DNA from: CAYLJJ01 sp964384025
GTDB lineage: Bacteria > Myxococcota_A > Bradymonadia > UBA7976 > UBA1532
Length of the DNA stretch: 64,000 bases
Assembly (NCBI GenBank): GCA_964384025.1
Contig: CAYLJJ010000009.1
Coordinates: forward strand, 42,699-106,698
Direction: 5' to 3'
The translations under genes and the position numbers were made by a program. Below are positions 1 through 8,637 of this stretch, one piece after another (position 1 is the first letter of the stretch; each line of letters opens with the position of its first letter). The notes below the pieces were generated by a model. That model saw nothing but the letters and a program-made list of their open reading frames with translations. It made no database searches and had not been told where the DNA came from.

Positions 1-1425
1 AAGGAGCAGTTCTCTCATAGGAACTGGGAGTTTACAGACACTCACCTCGATCCTTTCTTAGAGTTAGAGGTGTTACGTTCTTCCGGGGAGCAGGAGAATT
101 TCTCCTTTCTTATCCGCTCTGGTAACCGCAAAAGCTCCCGTCTGCTTCGTCATCCCGTAGAGCGAGTCCTGGGTCACTCTCTCAGAGAGGAGATGCCTGA
201 GTTGATGGCGAGTCAGGCTTACTTCTTCCTCGTCGATTGTTGGCGTTGGCAGTTCTCTAAAGAGGAAACTTTCCTGATCTCCAAGCGACCCAACCGTTGG
301 ATCCGTCTGCGAGCCTCAGCTTCCAATGATCGTATTCTGCTCTCGCTCAGGGAGGTTACAAAGGAGTATGAGCTTCTTCGTGAACTGGAGCGCAGCGTCG
401 CTCGACAGGTCAGTCAGCAGTTCAGCGAACAGATGCTTCATGACATCAGAAATCGCCTTCTTCCCATTATGATCACCGCAGATCTTCAACAAACTCATGC
501 AGATCCTAATGTGGCCGCTGATATGGCGATGATCTCAGAGAGATCCAGGAAGATCGCCAGCCTCGCTGAGTGGCTCTTGGGCCTCTCTCAGCCCAAGGGC
601 CTCGACCAGCAAGCCATCCAGGTCAACAACACCCTCTCTGAGATTGAGGAGACCTTCAACAAGTTCCTCAGACCCAAGCAGATCTCTTTCTCCTTAAAGC
701 TCGATCCTGAGTTGCCCTACACCATGGGGTGTTCGGGTCAGATAGAGCATATCGTCAGCAACCTACTCCTCAACTCCATCCGAGCGATGCCTAATGGGGG
801 CCACTTGGAGATCTCAACTCAGTTCGAAGAGGAGCAGATCATCATCCGAGTCCAAGATGATGGACAGGGGATGGATAAAGAGACCCATGCTCAAGCTTTG
901 ACCCCTGGCTTTACTACCCAGCCTGGAGCTTCAGGGATGGGGCTCTCCAGCGTTGCCAGCAATGTACAGAGCTTGGGAGGACAGCTTGAGATTGAGAGTC
1001 GCTTGAGCTGGGGCACTCTGGTACAGATCAGCTTGCCTCCCATCAGCTTAGAGCTTGAGCCGCTCTCGGAGCAGGGGCGGATCCTGGTGATCGATGATGA
1101 TGAGATGGTTCGGCGGCTCATCCGCCGCGCTCTGGAACGCTCCGGTTTTGAGGTAGAGGAGGCTGTAGATTTTCACTCCGCTCTAAAAATTTGCCAGCGC
1201 AGCTCTCTACAACTCTTGCTCGTTGATGTGATCCTTGCCAGTGAGAATGGTCCTGAAGTAGTTGGAAAACTACTAGAAAAGTACAATTTTCCGGTTCTTT
1301 ATATGTCTGGTCATTCTAGAGATACTCTCCTCAATTATGGCTTTAAAAAAGATCTGGGATTGTTGGAGAAGCCTTTTCGGATAGAGACCTTGATCAAGTC
1401 AGTACAGCGGGCGATTCACAAATAG
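1..1425 (+). CDS. hybrid sensor histidine kinase with C-terminal receiver (5' end outside window)
   Basis: The frame is open from base 1 through the GTG at 70, so the true start lies upstream and this is the 3' part of a larger gene. A PAS-like region comes first. An H-box (HDIRNRLLP, His near residue 147) is followed by an HATPase_c domain: N-box SNLLLNSIRAMPNGG, G1 DDGQGMD and G2 GASGMGL. The last ~115 residues form a response-regulator receiver with an acidic pair (VIDDDE), phospho-acceptor Asp in LLVDVI, the Ser of MSGHS and the Lys of LEKPF. The protein should autophosphorylate and pass phosphate to its own receiver in the cytoplasm. There is no output domain, so it may feed a separate phosphotransfer protein. 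The input signal cannot be judged because the N-terminus is missing. Confidence 0.9.
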   Translation, partial: KEQFSHRNWEFTDTHLDPFLELEVLRSSGEQENFSFLIRSGNRKSSRLLRHPVERVLGHSLREEMPELMASQAYFFLVDCWRWQFSKEETFLISKRPNRWIRLRASASNDRILLSLREVTKEYELLRELERSVARQVSQQFSEQMLHDIRNRLLPIMITADLQQTHADPNVAADMAMISERSRKIASLAEWLLGLSQPKGLDQQAIQVNNTLSEIEETFNKFLRPKQISFSLKLDPELPYTMGCSGQIEHIVSNLLLNSIRAMPNGGHLEISTQFEEEQIIIRVQDDGQGMDKETHAQALTPGFTTQPGASGMGLSSVASNVQSLGGQLEIESRLSWGTLVQISLPPISLELEPLSEQGRILVIDDDEMVRRLIRRALERSGFEVEEAVDFHSALKICQRSSLQLLLVDVILASENGPEVVGKLLEKYNFPVLYMSGHSRDTLLNYGFKKDLGLLEKPFRIETLIKSVQRAIHK

Positions 1426-1604
1426 TCCATCCCATCCCAAATCCAGCCTCAGCCTCCAAAGTCGCATAAGAGGAGGAACCAACCAAAGCTCCATTGAGCC
1501 CGGCGGAGAATAGAGCAAAATTTGAGAGGGTGGATTAATATATTCGAGCCAGACCCAGGGAAAAGGCTAGGCTCCCAAACGAATCTTTAAACTTGGAGGA
1601 GACG

Positions 1605-4196
1605 ATGCGCTGTATTCCTGTTTTGATCATCTTAGCGCTCTTTTTGGGCTGTGAGCCCATCGAGGATGAAGAGCTGGACGCAGCCCAAGTCAGTTCAGAC
1701 GGCTCTCAGAGTGGGGGAGAAGGCGGTGAGGCTGCCGGTGGAGCTGCTGGAGGTGGTGAAGCAGATGTTGGCGGAGCTGCTGGAGGAGGTGAAGCGGGTG
1801 CTGGTGGTGAAGCAGATGCTGGCGGTGAGGCTGGTGCTGGCGGCGAAGCAGGCACCGCTGGTGAAGCAGGTGGCGCTGGCGAAACACCTCCTCAGGACTG
1901 CGATCAACCTGATCCTCAGAGCTGTGAGCTGGCTCAATGTGTCTGGACTCACTCTGGATGCCACCACCCTGAAGAGGTGCACCCTTGTTGGCTCTTTAAC
2001 CAGACCATCTGTGCTGGGCGCGGAGAGTGTCGCTGGTTGGCAAATCACTGCGAGCCTGATCCCATGGGTCTCCCCTGTGAGGAGTTGGATGTTGCCAACT
2101 GTGTTCAGCGCGCCCCAGAGTGCATCTGGGATGCAGAGCGCTGTCAACCCCGCCCCGAGGGGAGCTGCGAAGAGCTGCGCCCTGAAGCCTGTATCCGCCG
2201 TCCCGATTGTAGTTGGCTGGGAGAGCACTGTGGCCCTGCTCAGTTGAACTGTGAGGAGCTAGAGTTGGAGATCTGTGAACGCAGCCCTGGTTGCCATCTG
2301 GAGCGGTTGGATGACTGTCAGGATATTGGGATGCCCGCTCCGATGCCCTGTGATTGCCCTCCTGAAGATCCTGAGTGTTTCTGTGAGGCTGCGTGTGCTG
2401 CTGATATGGACTGTCCTGAGGAGATGGTCTGCTGGGGTGGCATGTGTCAAGAGGGTTGTGAGCGTCTGGTCTGTCGTCCCGACGGGCCGCTCTCCTGCGC
2501 TGATCGTGAGATCGAAGAGTGTGAGGAGGATGATCGCTGCCGCCTAGAGCGTGATGTAGATTGCGGTGGTCCTGTGCCTCCCCCCATACCTGAGCAGCCC
2601 CGTATGATGCCCCCCTGCCCAGAGATCCTGACCTGCGTTCCTGCGCGAGGGCTGCCCTGCCTTGAGCTGGATCCTGAGCGTTGCGCAGAGCGCCCAGATT
2701 GTCAGGGCAGAGCGGTAGCGGGAGAGTGCCGCTGTGAGGAGTTTGAAGGTCAAGATGAGATCTGTGCTTGCGAACCTGAGTTTGTCTGTGAGGCGATTGG
2801 CCCCCAACTCTGTGAAAATCTGCCTCCGGAGATCTGCGAGGAGCAGCGCGGCTGTGGCCTGATCATGGAGGAGATCTGTCACTGTAATGGCGCTGATGGA
2901 GAGGAGCCTCCTCCTCCTGATGGAATCCCTATGCCTCCGCCCGATGAGCCCTGTTTCTGTGAGCAGATTCCGGTATGTATATCTCAGGTCCCCCCCCAGG
3001 ATTGTGAGCAGCTCCCCTTTGAGTTCTGCCAAGAAAATCCAAGATGTGAGTGGGCTGAAATAGAGGAGTGTGAATGTGATGATTCTGGTTGTGGTTGTGC
3101 TATTCATGTAGGCTGCCGGTTGCTGGAATGGCCCAGGCACTGTGAGGAACTGGACTTCTGGAGCTGTGATGGTACGGAGGGGTGTCACTGGGAGGGAGAT
3201 CAAGCTTGTGGCTGTGAGATCGATGAGAATGGGAATGAGCGCTGTTGGTGTGAGAAGCTGATCGCTGAGCCTCCTCCTGGGCGCTGTGTCGCCGATCTTG
3301 AGCAGGCCTGTGAAGATCTAGATCCCCGCGCCTGCGAGGCCCGCGCCGAGTGCCTCCTCCTGCCCCTGGATGAACCTGAGCGTCCAGACTGCCCCCCCTG
3401 CGCTCCCGACGAGGGCCCCTGTGATCCCTGCGCCGAGCCGGCCAACGCCCCCATCGCCTTTCTGCCTTCCCCTTGTATCGATCATGGGGCCTACTGTGCA
3501 GGCCTTGGCCCAGCCTGTGAGGAGAGCCCCTACTGTGAGGTGTCGGGGGAGAGCTGTAATGGAGGAGGGGAAGGCGCCTGCCCTCCCGACGCTCCAGATT
3601 GTCGCATCGCCCCTCCTGTCTGTGAGTTGATCTGTGCTCCTCGCCACGAGGAGCCTCAGGGTTGCCAAGATCTCGAGCCCCAGCGCTGTGAGGCAGCGCC
3701 AGGCTGTTTGGTTGTCCCTGGTGAGTGCGAGTGTGAAGGGGAGGCCTGCGCTTGCCCTATTCTCTGTATGGAGCAGGAGCGCTACTGCGAAAGCTTGGCT
3801 CCCGAGTGTGATGATCCCCGCTGTCACCCTGATGAGATCTGCCCTCCCTGTCGCCCAGGCGAGCTTTGCGAGTGCCTTGAGATCTGCCTACCCGGTCCTC
3901 CCATCCAGGAGGCGCTCTGTGAACAGCTGGATCCTCGAGGCTGCTTTGAGCGACCTGAGTGTCTCCTCTTAGAATCTGAGAACGAATGTCCCCCTTGTGC
4001 TCCAGACGACGAGATCTGCTTCCCCTGTGATCCTCTGCCCCCCATCTGTGTCAATCATCAACGCTACTGTGCTGAGATGGATGTAGAGTGCGAGGCACCC
4101 TACTGTCGGCTTGGTGAAGCTTGTGGTCCCTGTGAAGAGGGAGAGCCCTGCGCCTGCCCCTTAGCTTGCCTACCTGCTCAGAGAGAGATGCCCTGA
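1605..4196 (+). CDS. very cysteine-rich secreted lipoprotein
   Basis: The start is the ATG at 1605, just behind the Shine-Dalgarno GGAGGAG at 1595-1601; a TTG four codons upstream overlaps that site and is rejected. The N-terminus is a lipoprotein signal (MRCIPVLIILALFLGC) with lipobox LFLGC. A Gly/Ala/Glu low-complexity linker follows, then more than 700 residues of irregular disulfide-type repeats built on C-E-E-L-(D/E)-P-x-x-C and C-x(4-6)-C-x-W spacing. Cysteine is about one residue in six to eight in the core, so folding must rely on oxidised periplasmic or surface disulfides. Similar Cys-rich lipoproteins lie at 39003-43823 and 62600-64000. No catalytic motif is visible. A surface scaffold or adhesin role is a guess; the lipoprotein class is secure. 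Confidence 0.85.
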   Translation: MRCIPVLIILALFLGCEPIEDEELDAAQVSSDGSQSGGEGGEAAGGAAGGGEADVGGAAGGGEAGAGGEADAGGEAGAGGEAGTAGEAGGAGETPPQDCDQPDPQSCELAQCVWTHSGCHHPEEVHPCWLFNQTICAGRGECRWLANHCEPDPMGLPCEELDVANCVQRAPECIWDAERCQPRPEGSCEELRPEACIRRPDCSWLGEHCGPAQLNCEELELEICERSPGCHLERLDDCQDIGMPAPMPCDCPPEDPECFCEAACAADMDCPEEMVCWGGMCQEGCERLVCRPDGPLSCADREIEECEEDDRCRLERDVDCGGPVPPPIPEQPRMMPPCPEILTCVPARGLPCLELDPERCAERPDCQGRAVAGECRCEEFEGQDEICACEPEFVCEAIGPQLCENLPPEICEEQRGCGLIMEEICHCNGADGEEPPPPDGIPMPPPDEPCFCEQIPVCISQVPPQDCEQLPFEFCQENPRCEWAEIEECECDDSGCGCAIHVGCRLLEWPRHCEELDFWSCDGTEGCHWEGDQACGCEIDENGNERCWCEKLIAEPPPGRCVADLEQACEDLDPRACEARAECLLLPLDEPERPDCPPCAPDEGPCDPCAEPANAPIAFLPSPCIDHGAYCAGLGPACEESPYCEVSGESCNGGGEGACPPDAPDCRIAPPVCELICAPRHEEPQGCQDLEPQRCEAAPGCLVVPGECECEGEACACPILCMEQERYCESLAPECDDPRCHPDEICPPCRPGELCECLEICLPGPPIQEALCEQLDPRGCFERPECLLLESENECPPCAPDDEICFPCDPLPPICVNHQRYCAEMDVECEAPYCRLGEACGPCEEGEPCACPLACLPAQREMP
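1711..1884 (+). repeat. Gly/Ala/Glu low-complexity coding tract
   Basis: Imperfect tandem units encoding GGEAGAGGEA-type sequence sit directly after the lipidated Cys of the lipoprotein at 1605. They probably form a flexible surface spacer. Such tracts expand and contract by slippage. Confidence 0.8.
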
Positions 4197-4207
4197 GTAG
4201 TCTAATT

Positions 4208-4251
4208 GTTCAAGTTTTCACTCTATGAGTGTATCCCTACACTGTTTGAAC
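4208..4251. terminator. candidate bidirectional terminator between convergent genes
   Basis: In the 57-bp gap between two convergent genes, GTTCAA (4208-4213) pairs with TTGAAC (4246-4251). An inner perfect hairpin AGTGTA-TCCC-TACACT lies at 4228-4243, and an alternative stem CACTC/GAGTG at 4219-4231. There is no strong T-tract, so efficiency is uncertain. Confidence 0.4.
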
Positions 4252-4253
4252 CA

Positions 4254-7220
4254 TTATTCCTTCACGAACTCATCACTCTTGATTGTGGATGAGTCTTCAG
4301 CAGGGGCCTTTGTCTCTTGATCTTCAACAATGGGGGCTTTCGGCTCCAGATAAGCTCCCTCAAAGGTCTCTGTTTTTGCTTCCCAGGAGGTTTCACTCTC
4401 GACCTTTCCTTCCAAGAAGGTCTCATCTGGGATGGAGTCTGAAAGCTCTCTCGGTTGTGGTACATACTCTGTGATGGTTACGGATGTCGCGAGGGTCTGG
4501 TAATAAAGGGTCTTATCCTCACATGTTTTGCCATTGATGACCAACTCTACCTTACCGAGCCCTGGTTTAAGTGCTTTGGTCCCATGACCCGACCCAATCT
4601 TAGATAAAGCCCAGTAGCCCCACATAAATGGACCGAGAGCAATGATATCACAGGTTGAATAAGCGCCTGTGTTAGACATCATATTGCTTGGAGCGAAGTT
4701 GAACCAATCATAAACCCATTCCATCCGTTTTCCCCCAAACCCAACCGTATTTGATGAGTTATCTACTCCGGTCCATCCTAGGCTCCCTTGTTGTATCGAA
4801 GATCCATTGATGATCTCAAAAGAATAATTTGATGGAGTAGAGGAATACGATGTCCACAAAGCAAGAGCTTCATAAACATCACTGGGGTCGGAATTAAAAG
4901 GCTGTCCAGAGGGCACAGTTGGTTGCATTCCTTCTCCCATAGGAGGATAGTTAATCACTTGAACGTAGAGATCATGATTTAGCCCATGAGATGTCCAACA
5001 ACAGCTTAGATTGTGTTGGCGAGCAAGTTCTTTTAGAGGCGTAGGTGCTGATGAGTTGACTATAATTTCTTCGTATAGAGGCCAGTACTCTACTCCAGAA
5101 TCGTCCTCACCAGAGGATGCATAGGGTAATTTATAGAGTCCATTCGTTTCCAATGATTTCCCTCGGATGAAACCAACTTGATCGGAACTCAGTACGGTAG
5201 CAGCGCTGGGATCATGGCTTGTGATGAATTGATTGTCGGCTTCATCAGAGAAGTCTACCTCTACTTCGAGATTCCAACATTCGCATGGATCATGATCTTG
5301 ACCAGCATGGCCAGCCTTCTCAGCGGCATCGCGTGCTTGTCTAGCGAGCGCTCGTGCCTTCTCCTCTTCCAATTTTTGACGTTGGCGCTCAAGATGGCCG
5401 AGGTAGCAATTAAAACGACCATAGGCTGATTCACCCTCAGGCTTTAACCAGACCTCTGACTGATCTGTTGGCATAACCCACGCTCCCATCTCAAATGGAC
5501 ACAATTCCAGCAAGCGCTCATATTGCGCTGCCGTGAGCGTTCCAATATATCCATTCCAGTCCGCCGTGCTTGAGAGGCCATTGCTGAACGCCTGGCTGAG
5601 GAGCGCTGTATACTCTGGGTTGGATAGGCAGCTCTCCATATCTCCAAAAGATGGCCCAGTGCCAGGAGGTCCTGGAGGACAGATGGAGAATTCAGCATCC
5701 TTTAGAGGATCGATGGGTGGGTCGATGATGATCTCTGGATCACCGCCCTGGATAATTCCAGCAGGTTCCTCTTCAGATCCACTCTCAGACCCATCCTCTG
5801 GATCAGCACCGGGACAATCTACGACGTGACCGGTCAAAACAACCTCATGAGAGATGCCATAGGCGACACCGATCAAGTCTCGATCTTCCATATTTTGTAG
5901 TTGTGGAAAGTCTTCGTGGTTTATATATTTGAGCGTGATCGCGGGCACCTTAAGGATCACTTTGATGGTGGCCTGATAGTCACCCTCTAGGGTTCGCCAG
6001 TCGCTCTTGAAGGTGACTGGAAAGAAATGTACTCCCAAACTCTCTAAGACGTTTAGGTCCTCTCCTGGAACCTGATCTAGGTTCCAGTATCTCCAATCAT
6101 ATTCAGAGTTATATCGGTCGCTTATGACCTCAAAATCTTCCTCTTGTTGATTTGTCAACACAATCCATAGATCGGACTCCGTAGTCTCTCCAAGGCAGTG
6201 GGTTACCTCAGCCCCTTCGACAGGAGCTGGATAGCTTATGGGGAGACCGATGATATTACTGAGGAAAATATAGGGTCCAACCATAATAAAAACATCTGAG
6301 TCATCAGATGGATTACTCGGCGGTGGCGGAGGTGGTTCAACATCTGGATCGAGATGAACATCGATGATATCTTCAGGAGGTGGCTCATCTTCATCCAAAT
6401 CTGGAAACAGCGTGAGCGCGAGGTCTCGAACTTCACCATGGGGAGTAGGGATTTCGATTTCAGCGAACAAACCGGTCTCTAAGTCGATGTTTCGTCCAAC
6501 ATGATCTCCCATATCGGAGATTCCAATGAGTTCACCGCTCGCAGGCTCAATTACCAAGGCTGTAGGTTGAAGACCTGTAGGAAATGGAGCTTCATTGAGA
6601 AGTATTCCATTTACATCAACCTCTCGAACAGTGACTTCTGCTCCAACCTCTACCGTGATCAAAACGACATCATCTGTATGACGATAAGCCAACGCGCCGA
6701 TCACTTCTCCTGCAACAACAGGGAGGCTGCGTTCGAGCACAGCGCTATTCTGGACTGGATCGATTAACGCAACATATCTCCCATTGCCCGTATCTACATC
6801 TGCATAGAGAATTCCACAATTGATATCCAATCCACCACCGGGCTCATCTGTGAGTTCTTGTAGAGCATCAATGATATCAAAGACCGCTGTTCCATCGACA
6901 TCTGATATATGGATCAGATTGTCCTTATCACGAGCATAGAGTCTGCGAGGAACGCCAGGATCAATGGTAATACCCACCAGATCTTCAGCGTGAGATGCTC
7001 GTCGAATGGTGCTGCTGTTGAGCAGCTCATACTCCTGCATCTCTATCCCAGGCGGACGGGCGATCACGAGATGGGACTGAGCCTGCTTATCTACACAGAT
7101 ATCAAAGTCTCCATCATCAATAGCGACGGTACCGCCTGGAGCCGCGCCAAACGCTCCCCCTGGCAGAAGAAGGGCCAAAGCCAGCGTTATGGCATGAGGC
7201 CATCTTTTTACTGAAAACAT
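4254..7220 (-). CDS. large secreted acidic protein of unknown function
   Basis: I chose the ATG at 7220 because it starts a clear signal peptide (MFSVKRWPHAITLALALLL, then an AxA-like cleavage region) and has GGGGAC upstream; an in-frame start 25 codons earlier lacks both. The mature protein is about 960 residues. Residues ~30-270 carry recurring short beta-rich units that read like a beta-propeller (statements of the type GITIDPGVPRRLYARD). A proline-rich acidic linker with a run of six Pro follows. A later segment has a charged helix (KLEEEKARALARQARDAAEK) and a CECW motif. The C-terminus is Glu/Lys/Ser-rich. I recognise no enzyme family. It converges on the Cys-rich lipoprotein gene, so the two are not an operon. 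Confidence 0.75.
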   Translation of the reverse strand: MFSVKRWPHAITLALALLLPGGAFGAAPGGTVAIDDGDFDICVDKQAQSHLVIARPPGIEMQEYELLNSSTIRRASHAEDLVGITIDPGVPRRLYARDKDNLIHISDVDGTAVFDIIDALQELTDEPGGGLDINCGILYADVDTGNGRYVALIDPVQNSAVLERSLPVVAGEVIGALAYRHTDDVVLITVEVGAEVTVREVDVNGILLNEAPFPTGLQPTALVIEPASGELIGISDMGDHVGRNIDLETGLFAEIEIPTPHGEVRDLALTLFPDLDEDEPPPEDIIDVHLDPDVEPPPPPPSNPSDDSDVFIMVGPYIFLSNIIGLPISYPAPVEGAEVTHCLGETTESDLWIVLTNQQEEDFEVISDRYNSEYDWRYWNLDQVPGEDLNVLESLGVHFFPVTFKSDWRTLEGDYQATIKVILKVPAITLKYINHEDFPQLQNMEDRDLIGVAYGISHEVVLTGHVVDCPGADPEDGSESGSEEEPAGIIQGGDPEIIIDPPIDPLKDAEFSICPPGPPGTGPSFGDMESCLSNPEYTALLSQAFSNGLSSTADWNGYIGTLTAAQYERLLELCPFEMGAWVMPTDQSEVWLKPEGESAYGRFNCYLGHLERQRQKLEEEKARALARQARDAAEKAGHAGQDHDPCECWNLEVEVDFSDEADNQFITSHDPSAATVLSSDQVGFIRGKSLETNGLYKLPYASSGEDDSGVEYWPLYEEIIVNSSAPTPLKELARQHNLSCCWTSHGLNHDLYVQVINYPPMGEGMQPTVPSGQPFNSDPSDVYEALALWTSYSSTPSNYSFEIINGSSIQQGSLGWTGVDNSSNTVGFGGKRMEWVYDWFNFAPSNMMSNTGAYSTCDIIALGPFMWGYWALSKIGSGHGTKALKPGLGKVELVINGKTCEDKTLYYQTLATSVTITEYVPQPRELSDSIPDETFLEGKVESETSWEAKTETFEGAYLEPKAPIVEDQETKAPAEDSSTIKSDEFVKE

Positions 7221-7575
7221 GAGCAGTCCCCTATGCTTAGGCCCTATCCGCAGGCCACAGATAAAAAAATCTAGCAGAATATCGCAAAATAACAAGAGTT
7301 ACTCCCTCAATGCCGAGGGGGTGGCTCTTTTTGCTGGTCATGAAGATCTAATGATTAACAATTACTCCTCAATTCCATATTATAATTATGAACAAAATTC
7401 TATATCTCAGCTATATGATTCTCTAATTTCTTTGAAAATGACAAACTCTTGCGGACTCAGCACTACATCTTTATGACTACCCAGGTTATGGACTGTATGA
7501 GCAGGTGGGGAGCTGAGTTGGCACTTACAGACGAGCCCTATATCGAGCATCACCCCATAAACACCCATCCAGTCT
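7221..7575. other. AT-rich intergenic region
   Basis: About 355 bp between the start of the secreted-protein gene and the 3' end of the nucleoside hydrolase remnant, both on the minus strand. It is distinctly AT-rich and presumably holds the promoter of the secreted-protein gene. I see no convincing -35/-10 pair, RNA gene or coding signal. Confidence 0.5.
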
Positions 7576-8236
7576 TCAAACTTGGAGGAAGCAGCTTAGG
7601 AAACGGGCGTGGTCATAATCCACGCTGATCCAAGTGAAGCTGCCCGAGGCGGGCCGCGCCCCCCAGCGTCCTCGCTCTCGGAACAGCTCCACCTCCGTCC
7701 AGCGCGCGATCTGGGGATCAATGACGCAGCAGACCGCCAGGGGATCATGGAGGGCCTTGCCATAGGGGGTCTGAGGAGCGTGGCGCATGATCCGACAAAC
7801 TGGGGGCTCCACATGAGAAGCCACCATCACCGGCGAAGCCTCCCTGCGCTACCAAGCGCCCCAGCTCAAAGCCCGGGCGCTTCATCGCCTCTCCCAGGTT
7901 CTTGAGGGGGGCTCCGGTGATGAGGATGGTCCCCGCGTCACAGCAGCGATGGAGCAGCTCGCCGCCAGGCTCCGCCTCCAGGGAGGGCTTGATGGCCCCA
8001 TAGGCCCGCTGATGCCAGGGGGAGACACAGCGCTTATCCCGCCCCAGATCATAGGCCCCCACGGGGATCTCCAGATCAAACCAGGACAGGGCCTTACGCA
8101 CGAGGCCGATCTGCTCAGCGGTCCCTGGGGTGACGGTCACCGCTTTGAGCCGCACCCGCGGGTGCCCCAGCAGCAATAACAGGCTGAGGAAGTCATCGGG
8201 ATCCCCTGTCTCCATGTCCCAGACCACATCCAACAT
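7576..8236 (-). pseudogene. nucleoside hydrolase, split by a frameshift
   Basis: The 5' part (from the ATG at 8236) begins MLDVVWDMETGDPDDFLSLL, which carries the Asp cluster of inosine/uridine-type nucleoside hydrolases, and continues through TPGTAEQIGLVRKAL and QGGFAGDG. Near 7828-7835 the homology moves to another frame. There the rest of the family pattern continues (YGKALHDPLAVCC, then ERGRWGARPASGSFTWIS) to a stop at 7576. Together the frames cover a whole protein of about 220 residues, so only a small indel separates this from an intact gene. The family hydrolyses the N-glycosidic bond of ribonucleosides using Ca2+ bound by the N-terminal Asp cluster. It may be a genuine recent pseudogene or an assembly error. 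Nothing indicates operon partners. Confidence 0.75.
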
Positions 8237-8247
8237 CTGCTCGCTTT

Positions 8248-8290
8248 GCTCCTGGTATCCGCCCCCTCACGTGCTCTTGGTATCCGCCCC
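8248..8290. repeat. short tandem repeat, two copies, 25-bp period
   Basis: GCTCCTGGTATCCGCCCC (8248-8265) recurs as GCTCTTGGTATCCGCCCC (8273-8290), one mismatch in 18, immediately upstream of the nucleoside hydrolase start. It could be a paired operator or a chance duplication. Confidence 0.6.
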
Positions 8291-8427
8291 TCCATATCAC
8301 ATTCAGGCCATATGGTCAAAGCACAACCTATGGGATTCATCTATAAAATCACAGAGTTATGTCCGCCTTTAAACTAAAAGCCCATCTGCGAGCATCTTCT
8401 CTTTCAAAAACAAAAACTTAGAGTTCA

Positions 8428-8637
8428 TTAGGGGGTTTGGTGATGATAAGAGCGGAGGAGGCCACCGAGGCGCTCACGACAGGCAATAGCGTCCTGTACA
8501 AAGAAGGCCTCCAAACGCATATTGAGCCAAACGCTCAACCAAAAATCACCAATCTCGCTGCCGAAACCTTTCCTCAATCTAAAATAAAGTAAAATCAGTT
8601 GGAGTTGCCATTCGTCCGAATTAAGGTGTTCAAACAT
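8428..8637 (-). CDS. small hypothetical protein (doubtful)
   Basis: A 69-codon frame starts at an ATG (8637) with an AGGAG-type ribosome site about seven bases upstream. It reads divergently from, and overlaps the first bases of, the gene at 8636. Both starts cannot easily be used at once. The sequence is Leu/Arg-rich with no motif I recognise. It might be a remnant of a longer gene or spurious. The flanking 8291-8427 is AT-rich with nothing recognisable. Confidence 0.25.
   Translation of the reverse strand: MFEHLNSDEWQLQLILLYFRLRKGFGSEIGDFWLSVWLNMRLEAFFVQDAIACRERLGGLLRSYHHQTP

Noticed and set aside
2544..3203. Minus-strand open frame inside the first Cys-rich lipoprotein
   Set aside because: No start signal or recognisable protein; the plus strand carries the supported gene.
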